A DNA stretch of 64,000 nucleotides from Zarea fungicola (lineage: Eukaryota > Ascomycota > Sordariomycetes > Hypocreales > Cordycipitaceae). Both the position numbers and the translations under genes were made by a program. Positions 11,562 through 22,576 of the stretch are shown piece by piece. Each line of letters opens with the position of its first letter. Position 1 is the first letter of the stretch. The stretch lies in contig FWCC01000060.1 of assembly GCA_900169235.1 (NCBI GenBank), positions 124,001-188,000 on the forward strand, written 5' to 3'. The notes beneath the pieces are model-generated. The model was not told the DNA's origin. It saw only the letters and a list, made by a program, of their open reading frames with translations, and did no database searches.

Positions 11562-12560
11562 ATGAGCTGGGACTTGCTCGATGAGCGAAGTGAAGCAGAA
11601 CTTCACAAGGTGCGACTTCTTAATGTTGAAGAGAAACCCTTCAAACGCGTCACGAAGCGAGTAGCTGTGGCCACTGCCCTAATCTCAAAAATCACCGAAA
11701 ATGAAGAGCAAAGGGAAGCTGCCGTAGCCAGCTCGGGCCAGCTGCAGGAAGATTTGGCTCTCGATTTTGCTGCCTTTAACAGCAGCATTGCCCGATTACA
11801 ATTCCTCCACGACGCAAATCATCGCGAGAGAGCACGATACGAGGACGACAAGAAGAGAATATTGGAGGAATGCCAAGCCGTTCGCGAAAAGAATGCGGAG
11901 CTCCGCGAACAGCTCGAAGGCGCGCGAGCGACTCTGGCACAGCGCAAAAAATTTGACGAGCTGGCGGAAAAGATTACCTCCAACAGATTGCTACGTCCGC
12001 GCGAGGATCAGCTGACAAACCTGGACAAGTTGGAGGAGGAATGCCGAGAGTTGGAGCGTGAGAGCGAGACCTACACCGAGACTTGGAAAGAAAGAAGAGA
12101 GCAGTTCAACAGAATTATGGACGAGGGCACGCTGTTGAGACGACAAATCAGAGACGAGAAGGAGGAAGTCGATCGACGTGAGGGCATGAACGAAGGCACA
12201 GAAGATGACGTGGCGCCAACACCGCGCAATGAGCTGAATGGGAGCGCCACGCCACGACCAGATGGCGAGGAAGCCACCAGGGGAGAAGAGGATTCCACGA
12301 CTTCTCGTCCAGCTACTGCTACCGGAACACCAGCCGGAGATCATCTGCAAGTTCCTAGTGCTGCCAACGGAGGTACGTCCAAGCATGGCAGTGCTGTGGG
12401 AAGTACTGCGGGCTCACCGATGCCGAATGAGGAAGAAGACGAGGGAGAGGTATCAGGCGAGGACGTGGAAATGGAAGGAGGCGAGTCTGCTGGACAAAGT
12501 GTTTCAATAATGCTACAAACACCAGAACCAGAAAACGAGAAGATGGAAGTTGACGGGTAG
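11562..12560 (+). CDS. THO complex subunit 7 (THOC7/Mft1 family)
   Basis: A single uninterrupted exon encodes 332 aa. The N-terminal half is predicted coiled coil and fits the THOC7 family: KPFKRVTKRV near the start, LALDFAAFNSSIARLQ, a long Glu/Arg-rich helix, and the motif QRKKFDELAEKI near residue 130, which corresponds to the conserved RK-(Y/F)-DELA segment of THOC7. The C-terminal ~110 residues are low-complexity, rich in Thr, Gly and Glu. The THO complex couples transcription elongation to mRNP assembly and export in the nucleus. The start ATG (GCAGAGATGAGC) is the first in frame. It is head to head with the CCCH gene and its 3' end faces the TBCA gene across 227 nt. Confidence 0.85.
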   Translation: MSWDLLDERSEAELHKVRLLNVEEKPFKRVTKRVAVATALISKITENEEQREAAVASSGQLQEDLALDFAAFNSSIARLQFLHDANHRERARYEDDKKRILEECQAVREKNAELREQLEGARATLAQRKKFDELAEKITSNRLLRPREDQLTNLDKLEEECRELERESETYTETWKERREQFNRIMDEGTLLRRQIRDEKEEVDRREGMNEGTEDDVAPTPRNELNGSATPRPDGEEATRGEEDSTTSRPATATGTPAGDHLQVPSAANGGTSKHGSAVGSTAGSPMPNEEEDEGEVSGEDVEMEGGESAGQSVSIMLQTPEPENEKMEVDG

Positions 12561-12787
12561 AAATACAGCGATTTTGATGCGTGATTTCATTTTTGGGTTC
12601 AAGTTTTTTGGGCGGTAATATTCAGGACAAAGGAGTTTAATTGTTTCACAGGTGTATATTCTAGATACCCCTATAACAAGCGGAGTTACGTATCATTATG
12701 CTCTCCTCGCGTCATGTCCCTTGCTCATTATTTAGACTGGTATAATATGTTCTCTTTCTTCTTTTGTTTTGTTTTAAATCGCATCGT

Positions 12788-13207
12788 TTAGGCAGCCGCC
12801 TTGGCCTGAACGAGCATGGCCTTTGCCTGTGTAATTTCGGCATCGGGCGCACCAGCGTCTTCCGCCGCAGCGAGTTGGTCTTCTAGCTTCTCGACTGCTG
12901 TAGCAATGCGCTGCTTGAGTGGACCAAACACGGCCTTGGTTTGTTCGATGGCAGTTTGCTACAGAAAGTTGGAATGTCAGCATATATTGCGAAGCAGTAC
13001 CAATGCCCGAGGGGGAGCTGATCTCACCTGTTGCTTCAGCATAAAAGCCTCGTTTCCATCCTCATCAGCTGTACCAGCCTTGAGCTTCTCCTCGAGGCTC
13101 TTGACAGTCTGTTCTTGCTCGACGAGCTCCTTATGGTATGAAGATTCCTCCTTGAGCAAGCGCTGGACGGCGCCCGTAGAGATGGCGAGGGCTGAGGGGG
13201 CGGGCAT
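12788..13207 (-). CDS. TBCA: Tubulin-specific chaperone A (TBCA/Rbl2)
   Basis: Two exons, 13207-13028 and 12958-12788, give 116 aa; donor GTGAGA and acceptor CTGTAG join two in-frame, phase-0 exons. The protein begins MPAPSALAISTGAVQRLLKE, continues with ESSYHKELVEQE and ends in a long helix (EQTKAVFGPLKQRI). This matches the three-helix-bundle TBCA fold, and the length is normal for the family (about 105-120 aa). TBCA binds folded beta-tubulin released by the cytosolic chaperonin and protects the pool before alpha-beta dimer assembly. The gene is convergent with THOC7, and its promoter region is shared with the arylamine N-acetyltransferase gene 780 nt away. Confidence 0.92.
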
Positions 13208-13986
13208 CGTCAAGGTAGAATATCGGTGCACGCGTTGATAGGATAATGTATTTTTTGGTAATGTTAGTCTTTGCTGGACGAGATTTCGAAGGCGGATTAG
13301 AAGAACGGCGTTGAATGTTTGGCAAACTGGAATGAACGTGGGGTAGTAATAAACCAAAATCGCGGGACAAGCAGTCTGCTGCCTGTTCCTGTTCACCCCA
13401 CTCACTCTCTTGCTAGGCACACGGAGGAAGCAGCTTCACCAAAACGCTGCCTAGCAGCACATGGGCAGGCTGCCAATTTTGTGAGTAAAAATTAAACGTG
13501 AAATTCTATTTACCGAGATGATAGTAGCAGTCTGTGTTCTTGGCAGCCATTAGTAAGACAGATGCGGAAAGGTTATAAGGGTGGGATAGCAGAAGCCTGT
13601 ATATCAGTCGCGTTTAATCAGTTGCGCACTTAAAAATGGACGTCTTTTACTAGTTGGTCAGTTTTGACTCGACTTTGACAACACAATAACTACACAAATA
13701 CTCATATCAGATTTGCAATGGGTCTTAGTTTATTAATTTTCAGCGTAATATTTTCCAAAATCAAGATAACCATCTCCGTCAAATCCCCTGCAGCTGGTGG
13801 ACCATTCATATCAAACAGGCATAAAAGCCGCCGTCATTCGGAGCTGGGCGCCAATGACGAATATTCCTGAGTCATTTCACGTCATACCTCCAACTATTTC
13901 AAGATACTTTTTCTTTTGAAAGAATAATTTAATCATGCTATTCAATTCCGCAAATAACTGTGTCAATCCCTAATTGATGTCGCGCA
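13208..13986. other. Divergent intergenic region, TBCA / NAT
   Basis: The region holds promoters and leaders of two divergent genes. It is AT-rich from about 13480 to 13980. No supported coding exon or RNA gene is seen; short open frames on the minus strand at 13131-13420 are extensions or shadows of TBCA exon 1. Confidence 0.5.
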
Positions 13987-15096
13987 ATGCCTGACACACG
14001 GTTCAAGAACAATGGGCAGCCGAAGTCAGCATACTCGGCGTTGCAAGTGTCAGCTTGGCTCCAGCGCTTGCGCCTACCGACAAATTATCAGCAATACGTC
14101 GATAGCCCTCTGGAATTTCCCAAGACAATTGAGGCCCTGGGAGCTCTTTTCCGCTGCCAAATCTCCACATTCCCATATGACAACCTAACGGTACACTACT
14201 CAAATGCGCACTTGGTCAACATCAAGCCTGATGTGCTTTACCACAAGATGATGGAATCTACTGAGAGCCGCGGAAGAGGTGGTTACTGCATGGAATTGAG
14301 CATATTTTTTCATCACATGATGCGCGGTCTTGGATTTCATGTCATCATGAGTGGTGTTCGTAACCGTACGAGAACAAATGGTGTTCCTGGCGGAGAGTTT
14401 CAAGGATGGTACAGTAGTCTCCATCGCCAGCTTTTGTCTTTTTGGAAACTAACCAGGGATATGAAATAAAATAGGACCCATATAACTAACATTGTATACT
14501 TACCCAATGGCGCGAAATACAGCGCAGACGTTGCTTTCGGCGGCGACGGTCCAACCGCACCTCTCCTCATGACCGACGACGTCGAAGCCGCGGTCCACGA
14601 CAACCTTGGCACTCAGCAAATACGGCTCATCCACGACACCATACCCAAGCAGAAGCTCGCTGAGCCCCGCCTCTGGATCTTTCAGTATCGCAACGGGCCT
14701 GACAAGGAGTGGAACGCCTTTTACAGCTTCTCCGAGCTCGAGTTCTTCCAGGAAGATTTCGAGGTCATGAACTGGTGGGCACCCGCGCACACACTACACC
14801 GGTGGACAATGCTCGTCGTCCGCTTCCTGCGAGAGGGCCAGTCGCTCGACTTCGCAGAGAGCTGGGGGCCGGGCCAGGTTGTCGAGGGTGCGGAGGATGT
14901 GCGCATCGTGGGAAAGATTATGCTGGTGACGGATGTTGTCAAGGTCAACATGGGGGGCAGGACACAAGTGCTCTGCGAGCTTCACACTGAAGCAGAAAGA
15001 GTGATGGCGTTTAAAAAATACTTTGGAATTGATTTGTCCGAGGAAGAGGTGAATGCTATCGAAGACTGGGACATGAAGCTCACAGGATCAGTGTAA
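13987..15096 (+). CDS. Arylamine N-acetyltransferase
   Basis: Exons 13987-14408 and 14475-15096 give 347 aa; the intron starts GTACAG and ends AATAG and rebuilds the codon for Trp141. The catalytic triad of the NAT family is visible: Cys101 in RGRGGYCMEL, His143 in GWTHITNIV directly after the splice, and Asp159 in SADVAFGGDG. The enzyme transfers an acyl group (acetyl or, in some fungal members, malonyl) from CoA to aromatic amines. In Fusarium, NAT homologues detoxify plant benzoxazolinone-derived aminophenol; whether this one does is unknown. The C-terminal half contains WIFQYRNGPDKEWN and FTF-type NAT features (FYSFSELEFFQEDFEVMNW). Length is somewhat above bacterial NATs (about 280), as is usual in fungi. 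The start ATG was chosen as the first in frame. Confidence 0.9.
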
Positions 15097-15640
15097 GCTC
15101 CTCGAAGAGGGCATGCACTGATAGGCGGTCAGAATCAGAATTGGCGCCTTATTAGAATCACATCAGAGAAACCAAACAAGTCTACTTAAAACGCGTTGTT
15201 ATTGAAGGGCTAATTAATACCACGCCCCGCCAGGCTCGTTCATTTAAACATGAAATGTTTTCCTACAATAGTGAATCCTAGTCACCGTCTTTTTTGACCC
15301 TAGTCTTGGCCTGCCCGAGATCACATTCCAAAGCTCAGTGGTATCCAGCCAGAAAGAAAAAGTTCGAAACGCCCCCAAACGCCGTTGGATCCGGTATCTT
15401 GCGTTGCTTTTGTGTACATGTCTAACAACAAGAATAAGACAGACACCAAAACGTCAGGCCAGAATCCAAAAAAATATGCACAAAATCTGAGAGCTCTACG
15501 CCATCGCAAGCAGAGTGCACAAGAAGAACAAGACTAGACATGACCGACAAGACGAGGAGCACCCAACCTCATCAAGAATAAAACGCCAGCGACAAAAAGC
15601 AAAAAGATGGAACAGTCTTGAAATGCTCTGGTCATACCCT
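15097..15640. other. Convergent 3' region, NAT / Rad21
   Basis: This spacer holds the 3' ends of two convergent genes. An ACGCGT hexamer occurs at about 15191-15196, but far from any start. No coding exon is supported. Confidence 0.5.
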
Positions 15641-17547
15641 CTAAGCGCCCACAGCCACGGGCTGCGCAGCGAGTGGTACTGATTCGCTGTCGTTGTGCGC
15701 AATCTCGCCACCGGCTTCTCTCTCGGCCCAGTCACCCCAAAGGCCGCGCTTTCCACGTACACGGATGTTATCGCCAAGCTCGGGTCCTTGCTCGACCTTG
15801 ATGGCATCCTTGGTCGCCAGAACAAGACACTCAAAAAACATCTTTGTCGCTTCGGCTTTTGTTGTGCGTTTCTCGGGCAGGAGGTCTTGGAAGACAACTG
15901 TCGATTTGGTTCTCTTCTCAGCATTGGTTGCTGCTTCTGGCCCAAACAAGTCACGCAGGATGTGAACCGCATGCTTAGTGCCAAGTGACACAGGGCCGCT
16001 GTCCTCGGGGAGCACCTCCGGTGCAATGGTGACGTCGAAACCGCGTTCCATAGTCGGGTCATCCTCCTCAAAGGGATCTTGAAATCCAGCTTCCTCACCC
16101 GGGATGTCTAGGATACTCTCGCTGGGGCCAATGCTGCGCTCGACCATGTTCTCATTACCAAATATATCGGTTTCATCTCCAAATTGCAGACGTGGTGACT
16201 TGGCGGCGCCGTGCTCGCTGTCGACATCGGCAATCCCACTATCACGCTTCCTCTTGAGGTCACTCCGTAGCATGTCAAGGGTAAGCATGCCTCGGAGCTC
16301 CGGTGCCCAGGCAGTGCTCCTGCCATCCATCATGATGGAGGATACGAAGCCGCCGTTCTTGTGCATATCCAGAAGTGCGAGCATGACTGGATCCCGGGGA
16401 ACATATCGCGCCGGTTTGATGATGCCTTCGCGGTTGGCTTGTTGCTGCTTGATGAGGCTGCTGGAGAGGGCGATCTCATCGTCGGGCATCAGAATTCTTT
16501 GTCTCTTGGCGCGTTGTGCGGGTCGGCGAGCAATGTGAGTCTCTGCTTCGTCGGCCGGTTCATAGAGGTCGGTATTATTTCCAAATCGACTTTCCATATC
16601 TTTGGCGAATTCATCATCAATATCTGATAACGGCGACTCTGAAATTCGGGCGCGGTTGGGCTGTGTTAGACTAGACATCTCTGGCAGGTTGGAAGCGTCA
16701 CCAGGATGAAAGTTGAACAAGGGGTCGTCGTCTCCGACCATCGGAATGTCACCGTCCTCATCCATAATTTGGATGTTTGAAATTGCGGAAGGCTCCTGGC
16801 CTTTACCACCCCCCATCTCCATTTCGCTCAGGAGATCCAAATCCTGGTCTAACCCCCGGGCAGCCGGAGCCTCTCGACCAAGTTCAAAGGTTAAGTCATC
16901 CTCGATACCGCCGAGATCGAGGCCGAGGTCAAGATCCAAATCGTCAATGACGGCAATCCTGTCGTCCTCGAGGCCATCAGGGCCTTTGAGGAATTGGCTG
17001 TTATCGAAGTCTTCTTGGAGGTTGATATCGCGGTTGTTAGTTCGGCCTTTGCGGCCCACTGGTGTTGCCGTTACGTCTTCAACTTGTGAAAGCAGCCATG
17101 AAGCATCTGGAGGTGGTGGTAGATCGAGGTTATCATAGGGTGTGATTCGATCGGGCAGCAACAAAGATTCGCGGTTTGAGACTTGAAGATTGGTGGCCAA
17201 ATCGTTGTTACCACTAGAACGGAAGGCCTGGCCTGTATGTCAGTGGGATGCGGTGCCTGCTATACCTAGTAATGTCTACATACCATTTTAATCTTCATCA
17301 TAGCCTCGTTACAGTCATCCAGCAGATAGCGCGTCTTGCGCTGGTAAATCCTGACAACACCAAGCAACAGCTGTCCAGAAAGACGGAGAGCCATTGGCGC
17401 CTGATTAGGCGTGATAATGGCTTCGACACTGTCTGTGACATTGGATTGCAAAATATGATTTTTGGAAAGTTTGCGCTCGAGATTGGCAGAGAGCCAGACC
17501 CGGGCCAGAGGCCCAGATTTCTGAAGCAAGGTTTCTGAATAAAACAT
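15641..17547 (-). CDS. rad21: Cohesin kleisin subunit Rad21/Scc1/Mcd1
   Basis: Exons 17547-17284 and 17227-15641 give 616 aa; the intron (GTATGT to CCAG) joins NEAMMKIKM to AFRSSGNND. The N-terminal kleisin domain starts MFYSETLLQKSGPLARVWLSA and contains LRLSGQLLLGVVRIYQRKTRYLLDD, which binds the Smc3 head. The C-terminal winged helix at roughly 540-600 (TKMFFECLVLATKDAIKVEQ) binds Smc1. The middle is acidic and disordered (DLDLDLGLDLGG repeats), the region where separase normally cuts at an ExxR-type site; I cannot name the site. The product closes the cohesin ring that holds sister chromatids together. The mitotic subunit, not meiotic Rec8, is favoured by overall similarity. It is transcribed divergently from Leo1. 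Confidence 0.93.
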
Positions 17548-18544
17548 GACGCCTTAAAAAGAAACGCAAGATATGATCAAAAACAAGCGATGCAAATAAT
17601 ATTTGAGCAAAGCAGCGATGGTCGTTGGCGTCGGAAGTGGGAAAAATGCGCGGTGTGGTGGGAAACACGAAGACGAGCGGTCCGCGTCAGTCGGTGGATA
17701 AACAAGCACCGCGAACGTGTTCGAGGGCGTTAAACGCGCAAAAAATCAAATTTAAGTCGCGCAGGGCCGAGTAGCAATGAAATATGGTCGCCAGAGGCGA
17801 ATACTTCAGCTCGCGACAAAAGCGAAGGACGCGCGGAGGGAATAGCGCAAAGCGTGAATTCAGTTAACGATGGTGACAGCAGTAAGTTGGAAGTCGGGCG
17901 TCGAGGGGCGGCCAAGGTACTCTAAAACGAAAAAGGCGTGGCTGGGGGGCCCCTAGTGGCTGACCAGTCAATCGAACTGCGAACGTCAGTTGCTACGGTG
18001 CCGGAATATTATTCATCCGATCCGCTGAAATTGCAAGGTACAAGCCCGTATTACCTACCACCTGTTGTCTGGCTGGCAACAGGCCGGTGCTCAGTTTGTT
18101 GGGTAGCCACTGTTGACCGTAATTTTTTAAATTTTTTAAATTTTTAGTTTTCGCGTATTAGACGGCTTGGTTACTCTTCCATTTATTTTAGTTTACTTCC
18201 TAAATTTTCTGCGCTTCCTTTAATTCTTTTTTTAACCTCTTAGAACGGACTGCTTAAACCTATTGCACTGTCCCAGACCATCGAGCAGCTTGGGATACTT
18301 TCGTTGTCATACTGGTACTCTGTACGGAGTACTACGTACTGTCCCTGGCAACAAACCTACTCCACTTCATTGTGGCTGGTGCCAGAGTCTGTGCGCCAGA
18401 GCTCTTGTAAACTGGCTCGCGTTTACGAAATCTGAGCCTCAAGCCAGTTAAGTTCCCTGCTCGGAAACCTGCCGCTGCGCATCTGGCTACAGTGTCGCAT
18501 CATATTAAGACTCGCAGCGCTGCAATCGCGGCCCATTCATCACA
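17548..18544. promoter_or_regulatory. Divergent promoter region, Rad21 / Leo1
   Basis: A 1-kb spacer serves two head-to-head nuclear genes. On the Rad21 side, several GCGCG/ACGCG cores occur: around 17733-17746 (AACGCGCAAAAA, reading TTTTTGCGCGTT toward Rad21) and near 17829 (GGACGCGCGG). They resemble MBF/E2F-type G1/S elements. Around 18120-18147 is an A/T repeat of an 8-nt unit (AATTTTTT). A TACGGAGTAC palindrome lies at 18323-18332. Confidence 0.4.
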
Positions 18545-19818
18545 ATGTCCGACTCTGAAGATCCTCTTGACCAAATTGATGAAGGTGGCGACGACCTCTT
18601 CGGCGATGAGGATGATGCCGGCTCACCTGCGCCTCATGTTCTTGACGATGACGACCTAGCTTCAGATCCCGAGGATACCGGAGAGCGCCGGCGCTACGAA
18701 GACGATGATGCTCAGTTTCAGCAAGAAACCAAGGAAAAAGTCGTAATGGCCGTACAAGCCTATCGCCATCGAGTCCCAAAGTCCAAGGATAACATTGTGC
18801 GCAATTTGATTTATGCAACTCCCTTCTACGCGGCTAACAGATGATGTAGCTCCGTGTCATGCGAGTTCCAAAATTTATCAAAATAATGCCCGAAGAATAT
18901 TCCCCCGAAAAGTTCGAGCCCACTGACTTCGATACTGCCAATGCGCGACAAGAGCATCCAGCGCAGGTTGCCCGAGTGCGCCGAGACGACAGCACGGGTC
19001 TCCTTCGAAGCAACGCCAATGTATACCGGTGGAGCGACGGGTCTATGACAATAGGCATTGGTGGCGAGCATTTTGAAATTCAAAAGAAATCTCTCGCACC
19101 TGGCCATGGCCAACCCTACGATGAGCTCAAGGATGGCCATTACTATGCTGCCGCGGCGGAACTGAGCAGCAATCTTCTCATGACAGTAGGTCATGTCACA
19201 GAACAGTTCAACGTGCGTCCAAACAAGGGTGGTGGTGACGACGCACTGGCTCTTCTCGCCCAACGGATGGAGCTAGCAAGCAAGACGGTCAACGAGGACG
19301 ACATGATTATTCGTACCACAAGAGACCCCGAACTGCAGAAGAAGGAGGCCGAATTGGCAGAGAAGGAACGCAACAAGGCGCAAAGGCGACGTGAAAATGC
19401 AGCGGCCAAGATGGATGGACTGGGACGATATAACAACAGGGGTGGCCTGTCCATTGGTGACCTTGAAGGTGGCAGGAGAGCTGGCGGAGCGAGAAAAAGA
19501 GGCATGCCTGGCAAGAAACCTAAGCGCAGAAACCCAGAATATGATTCTGATGATGATCTACCTCAGGGTGTTCGGAGACAGGAGGACTACGATATGGACG
19601 ATGGCTTTTTGGTTGGTAGTGACGACGAGGAACTGGAGAGCGACGCCGAGGATGATGATGAAGAGGAACTGCTAGACGATGATGAAGACGACAGACGCCG
19701 CAAACCCAAGAAGCGTCGGACGAGGCACTCTGATGACGAGGATGCAGAGGATGACGAGACGGTTGAGATGTCTGGCCGTGCCAGACGGCGCAATGTCGTT
19801 GATGAAGACGACGAGTAG
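18545..19818 (+). CDS. leo1: Paf1 complex subunit Leo1
   Basis: Exons 18545-18796 and 18850-19818 give 406 aa; the 53-nt intron has a weak donor (GTGCGC) and acceptor TGTAG and joins SKDNI to LRVMRVPKFI. The Leo1 core runs from about residue 80 to 200: VMRVPKFIKIMPEEYSPEKF, NANVYRWSDGSMTIGIGGEHF, and DELKDGHYYAAA. It is flanked by a strongly acidic N-terminus and an acidic, Lys/Arg-rich C-terminus. Leo1 is part of the Paf1 complex, which travels with RNA polymerase II and supports elongation and histone modification; Leo1 also limits heterochromatin spread in fission yeast. A helix near 245-290 is rich in Glu/Lys (ELQKKEAELAEKERNKAQRR). Identification is strong. Confidence 0.92.
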
Positions 19819-20316
19819 ATGTAGTACTGGCACAGTTCATTTCCGTAGCAGCATTTCGTGCAGCTGTACAAAACCAAGAATCGGGATAGCTGAGGAGTTT
19901 ATTGAATATTGTTACTTTTAAGTTTCTTTTTGAATTAATTAAATTTAATACTTGATTTCTAGATACAACCATGGAGCTCGTGTGCTGTCTTACTGTAAAT
20001 TGTCAGACACCTTCTCCGTACATGGATGGATGCAGGTCAGAAGTGGGTGGGGGCGCCTTACTATCACATGCTTATTCGTTGCAAGATTGGAGCATGCGCA
20101 GCGGGCCGCCACGCTGTAGCATCCATCTCACCTGCAATACTCGCACTCTTCGAGATAGACTTGGTCAGCTGGAACAAGGCCGCCATTCCAGTTCGCTTGA
20201 TGTGGTCCAATGCTCACATTCAATCCAAATCTGGCGTTGCACGCCTAGCTCTCGACTCCCTCAGTACGACCCACAGCCCGATAGTCCGACTCTGCTTGTG
20301 ACAACGCTCCCTCGGC
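19819..20316. other. Intergenic, Leo1 3' end and patatin-gene promoter
   Basis: The first 150 nt are AT-rich and likely hold the Leo1 terminator. An open frame overlapping the next gene (19971-20429) has no recognisable motif and is not supported. Confidence 0.5.
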
Positions 20317-22225
20317 ATGTTTGGTGCATTGCTCGCTGTCTGGCGGGTGATTGTCGAGGTTTTATCATTCTGGAGAAAGGTAAATCTTCCTTGTTCCTTC
20401 GTCATCATCCCACCGCAAGTACCTGGTAACTGCCGCAAGTATACGACGATGACAGTCACTCTAATGCCTACACAGAAGCTTCTCGGATGGTACACTCGCA
20501 AGAACCCAGTCGATCTTTGGCTCGAGTTGCTCCGAAATGCGGAGGCCTTTGAAGACTGGGAAGAAGCCGCATTACATCTTGATAACCTCTTGGGTCTTGA
20601 TCATTGGTTTGTGGCCACCAATTTCATGCCTGTGCTCCGCGAAGTCCTTCTCTAACACTGCTTATAGGCGCAGCAATCCCACCTCCAAATACTACGACTG
20701 GAGACTCATCACCGAACGACTCGATTCACTAGCAGTTGCCAGGGAAGAAAATGATTTTCAACGACTTGTCAATCTTTTGAGATCCGGTCTCGTACGTAAC
20801 TTGGGTAATTTGACGGTCCCAAAGCTATACAACCGGTCCTTTTCCGGAACAAAATATCTCATTGAAGAATACATTACCCAAGTTTCTGAGACGGTGGAGG
20901 ATATCAGCAGCTTGCCCACGAGTGCGTCTGCTGGTCTGCACTCTATTGGGGGCTCACTGACAAACCAAATGAAACTCGATTTTATCCATGACACACGACA
21001 AGCTTTTGGTAGAAGCTCTCTTGTGCTGCAGGGAGGGGCCATATTCGGTCTTTGTCATCTCGGTGTGGTAAAAGCACTGTTCTTGCGGGGCTTGCTACCA
21101 CGAATTATAACGGGGACCGGAACCGGTGCTTTGATCGCCTCGCTTGTGGCTATTCACACCGAGGAAGAGCTACCCGGTGTCCTCACTGGCGCTGGCATTG
21201 ATTTAAGTGCATTTGCTTCGAAAAACAAACTGTCAAATGGGACAGACGTGCCTCAACAGACATTTGGCTCTAGATGGAATACCCTTATGCGACGCATCCG
21301 ACGGTTCTCGAGAGAAGGTTATTTTCTCGATGTTTCCGTGTTGGAGGACTGTGTGCGCGCTAATGTAGGAGATTTGACGTTTGAGGAGGCTTATAACTAC
21401 AGCAAGCGAATTTTGAACATTACTGTCGCAACAGAAGGACAGGGCGGTGTTCCAACATTGCTCAATTACATCACTGCTCCGAATGTGGTAAGTAGGCAGC
21501 CGCGAGAGCGTATTGCAGCCATGCTAACATGATAATCTTAGCTCATTTGGACTGCCGCGGTGGCGTCTAATGCCTCATCCCCAGCGCTTTATGGACGACG
21601 CAAAGCAACCATTCTTTGCAAGGATGCACATGGCCATATCGTCCCTTGGGCCCCCGCCAACACTACGGATTTCCATCACTGGTCACATATGTCCTACTCT
21701 GATCGTGACTCGCCTCTTCGGCGCATTTCCGAATTATTCAACGTCAATCATTTTATTGTCAGCCAGGCTCGGCCATATTTGATACCTTTTCTGCAGTCTG
21801 ATATGCACGGGCCGTCATTGGTCGAGACCCGAAGCAAGACGACACAGCTTTCAGCCTCTCTGGTACGCATGGTTGGCCTCGAAGTTCGACATCGCCTTCG
21901 CCAGATCGATACACTTCGGCTTCTCCCCGGTAGCATACGACGTTTTCTGGTGGATGAGCAGATTCCAGCGGCAGCCATGACGCTGGTTCCTGAAGTCACA
22001 GCCGGCGATTTTGTAAGGTTATTGGAAACGCCAACACGGGAAACACTTAATTATTGGATATTGAGAGGCGAGAGAAGTGTTTGGCCGGCCGTGGCTGCTT
22101 TGCGCATACGATGTACAGTTGAAAATGAACTTGACAGGTCGTATCAAGTGGTGCGACAGCTTAAGGCAGGTGATCTACGCAGAAAGGGAAGCATATCAGC
22201 CACTGGTGACGTTGGCCGTCATTGA
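20317..22225 (+). CDS. Patatin-like/DUF3336 (Tgl-type) protein, nucleophile Ser absent
   Basis: Four exons, 20317-20379, 20476-20606, 20668-21487 and 21542-22225, give 565 aa with all junctions in frame. Residues 1-20 form a hydrophobic helix (MFGALLAVWRVIVEVLSF). A DUF3336-like region follows (LLGWYTRKNPVDLWLELLRNA to KYLIEEYI), then the patatin domain: oxyanion loop GGAIFGLCHLG at 187-197, and ITGTGTGALIAS around 214-221. Patatin lipases need GxSxG here; this protein has Gly216 (codon GGA) in place of Ser. The expected DG(A/G/S) catalytic aspartate motif is also not evident; the region reads SYSDRDSPLRRISELFNVNHF. The DUF3336 family includes yeast Tgl3-5, lipid-droplet triacylglycerol lipases and acyltransferases. 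I infer a lipid-droplet or ER protein that may lack lipase activity. Confidence 0.85.
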
Positions 22226-22576
22226 TACCCCATGGGCATACATATAGTATTATCTGTCTTATGGGCTGTTCTATTTGTGAAGACGGCGCAACCGTGGAAT
22301 TCCTTTCACAGCCATGGCAGGACTCGCCACGATGATGCCAGTGGGCATTCAGTAGCCCCAGTACTAATGCGATGCGATATCTTTTGAGTAATCTAGTAAA
22401 TTGTATGGTGGTGTAAAGGTCTACTAATTGTACAGTCTCGTGTAAACGAGAAGTCTAAAACCCAACGATTCTATAGGCAAAGTAACACTTCTATATACCC
22501 ACATACGCGCATCTATTTGGTAACCAATGGTAGCAACCTAAACATCCAGACATCGAACCTGATCTGGGTTCTTGCT
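22226..22576. terminator. Convergent 3' region
   Basis: A 351-nt spacer holds the transcript ends of two converging genes (patatin and phosphate carrier). It is AT-rich at 22376-22500. No exact poly(A) signal can be assigned. Confidence 0.35.
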
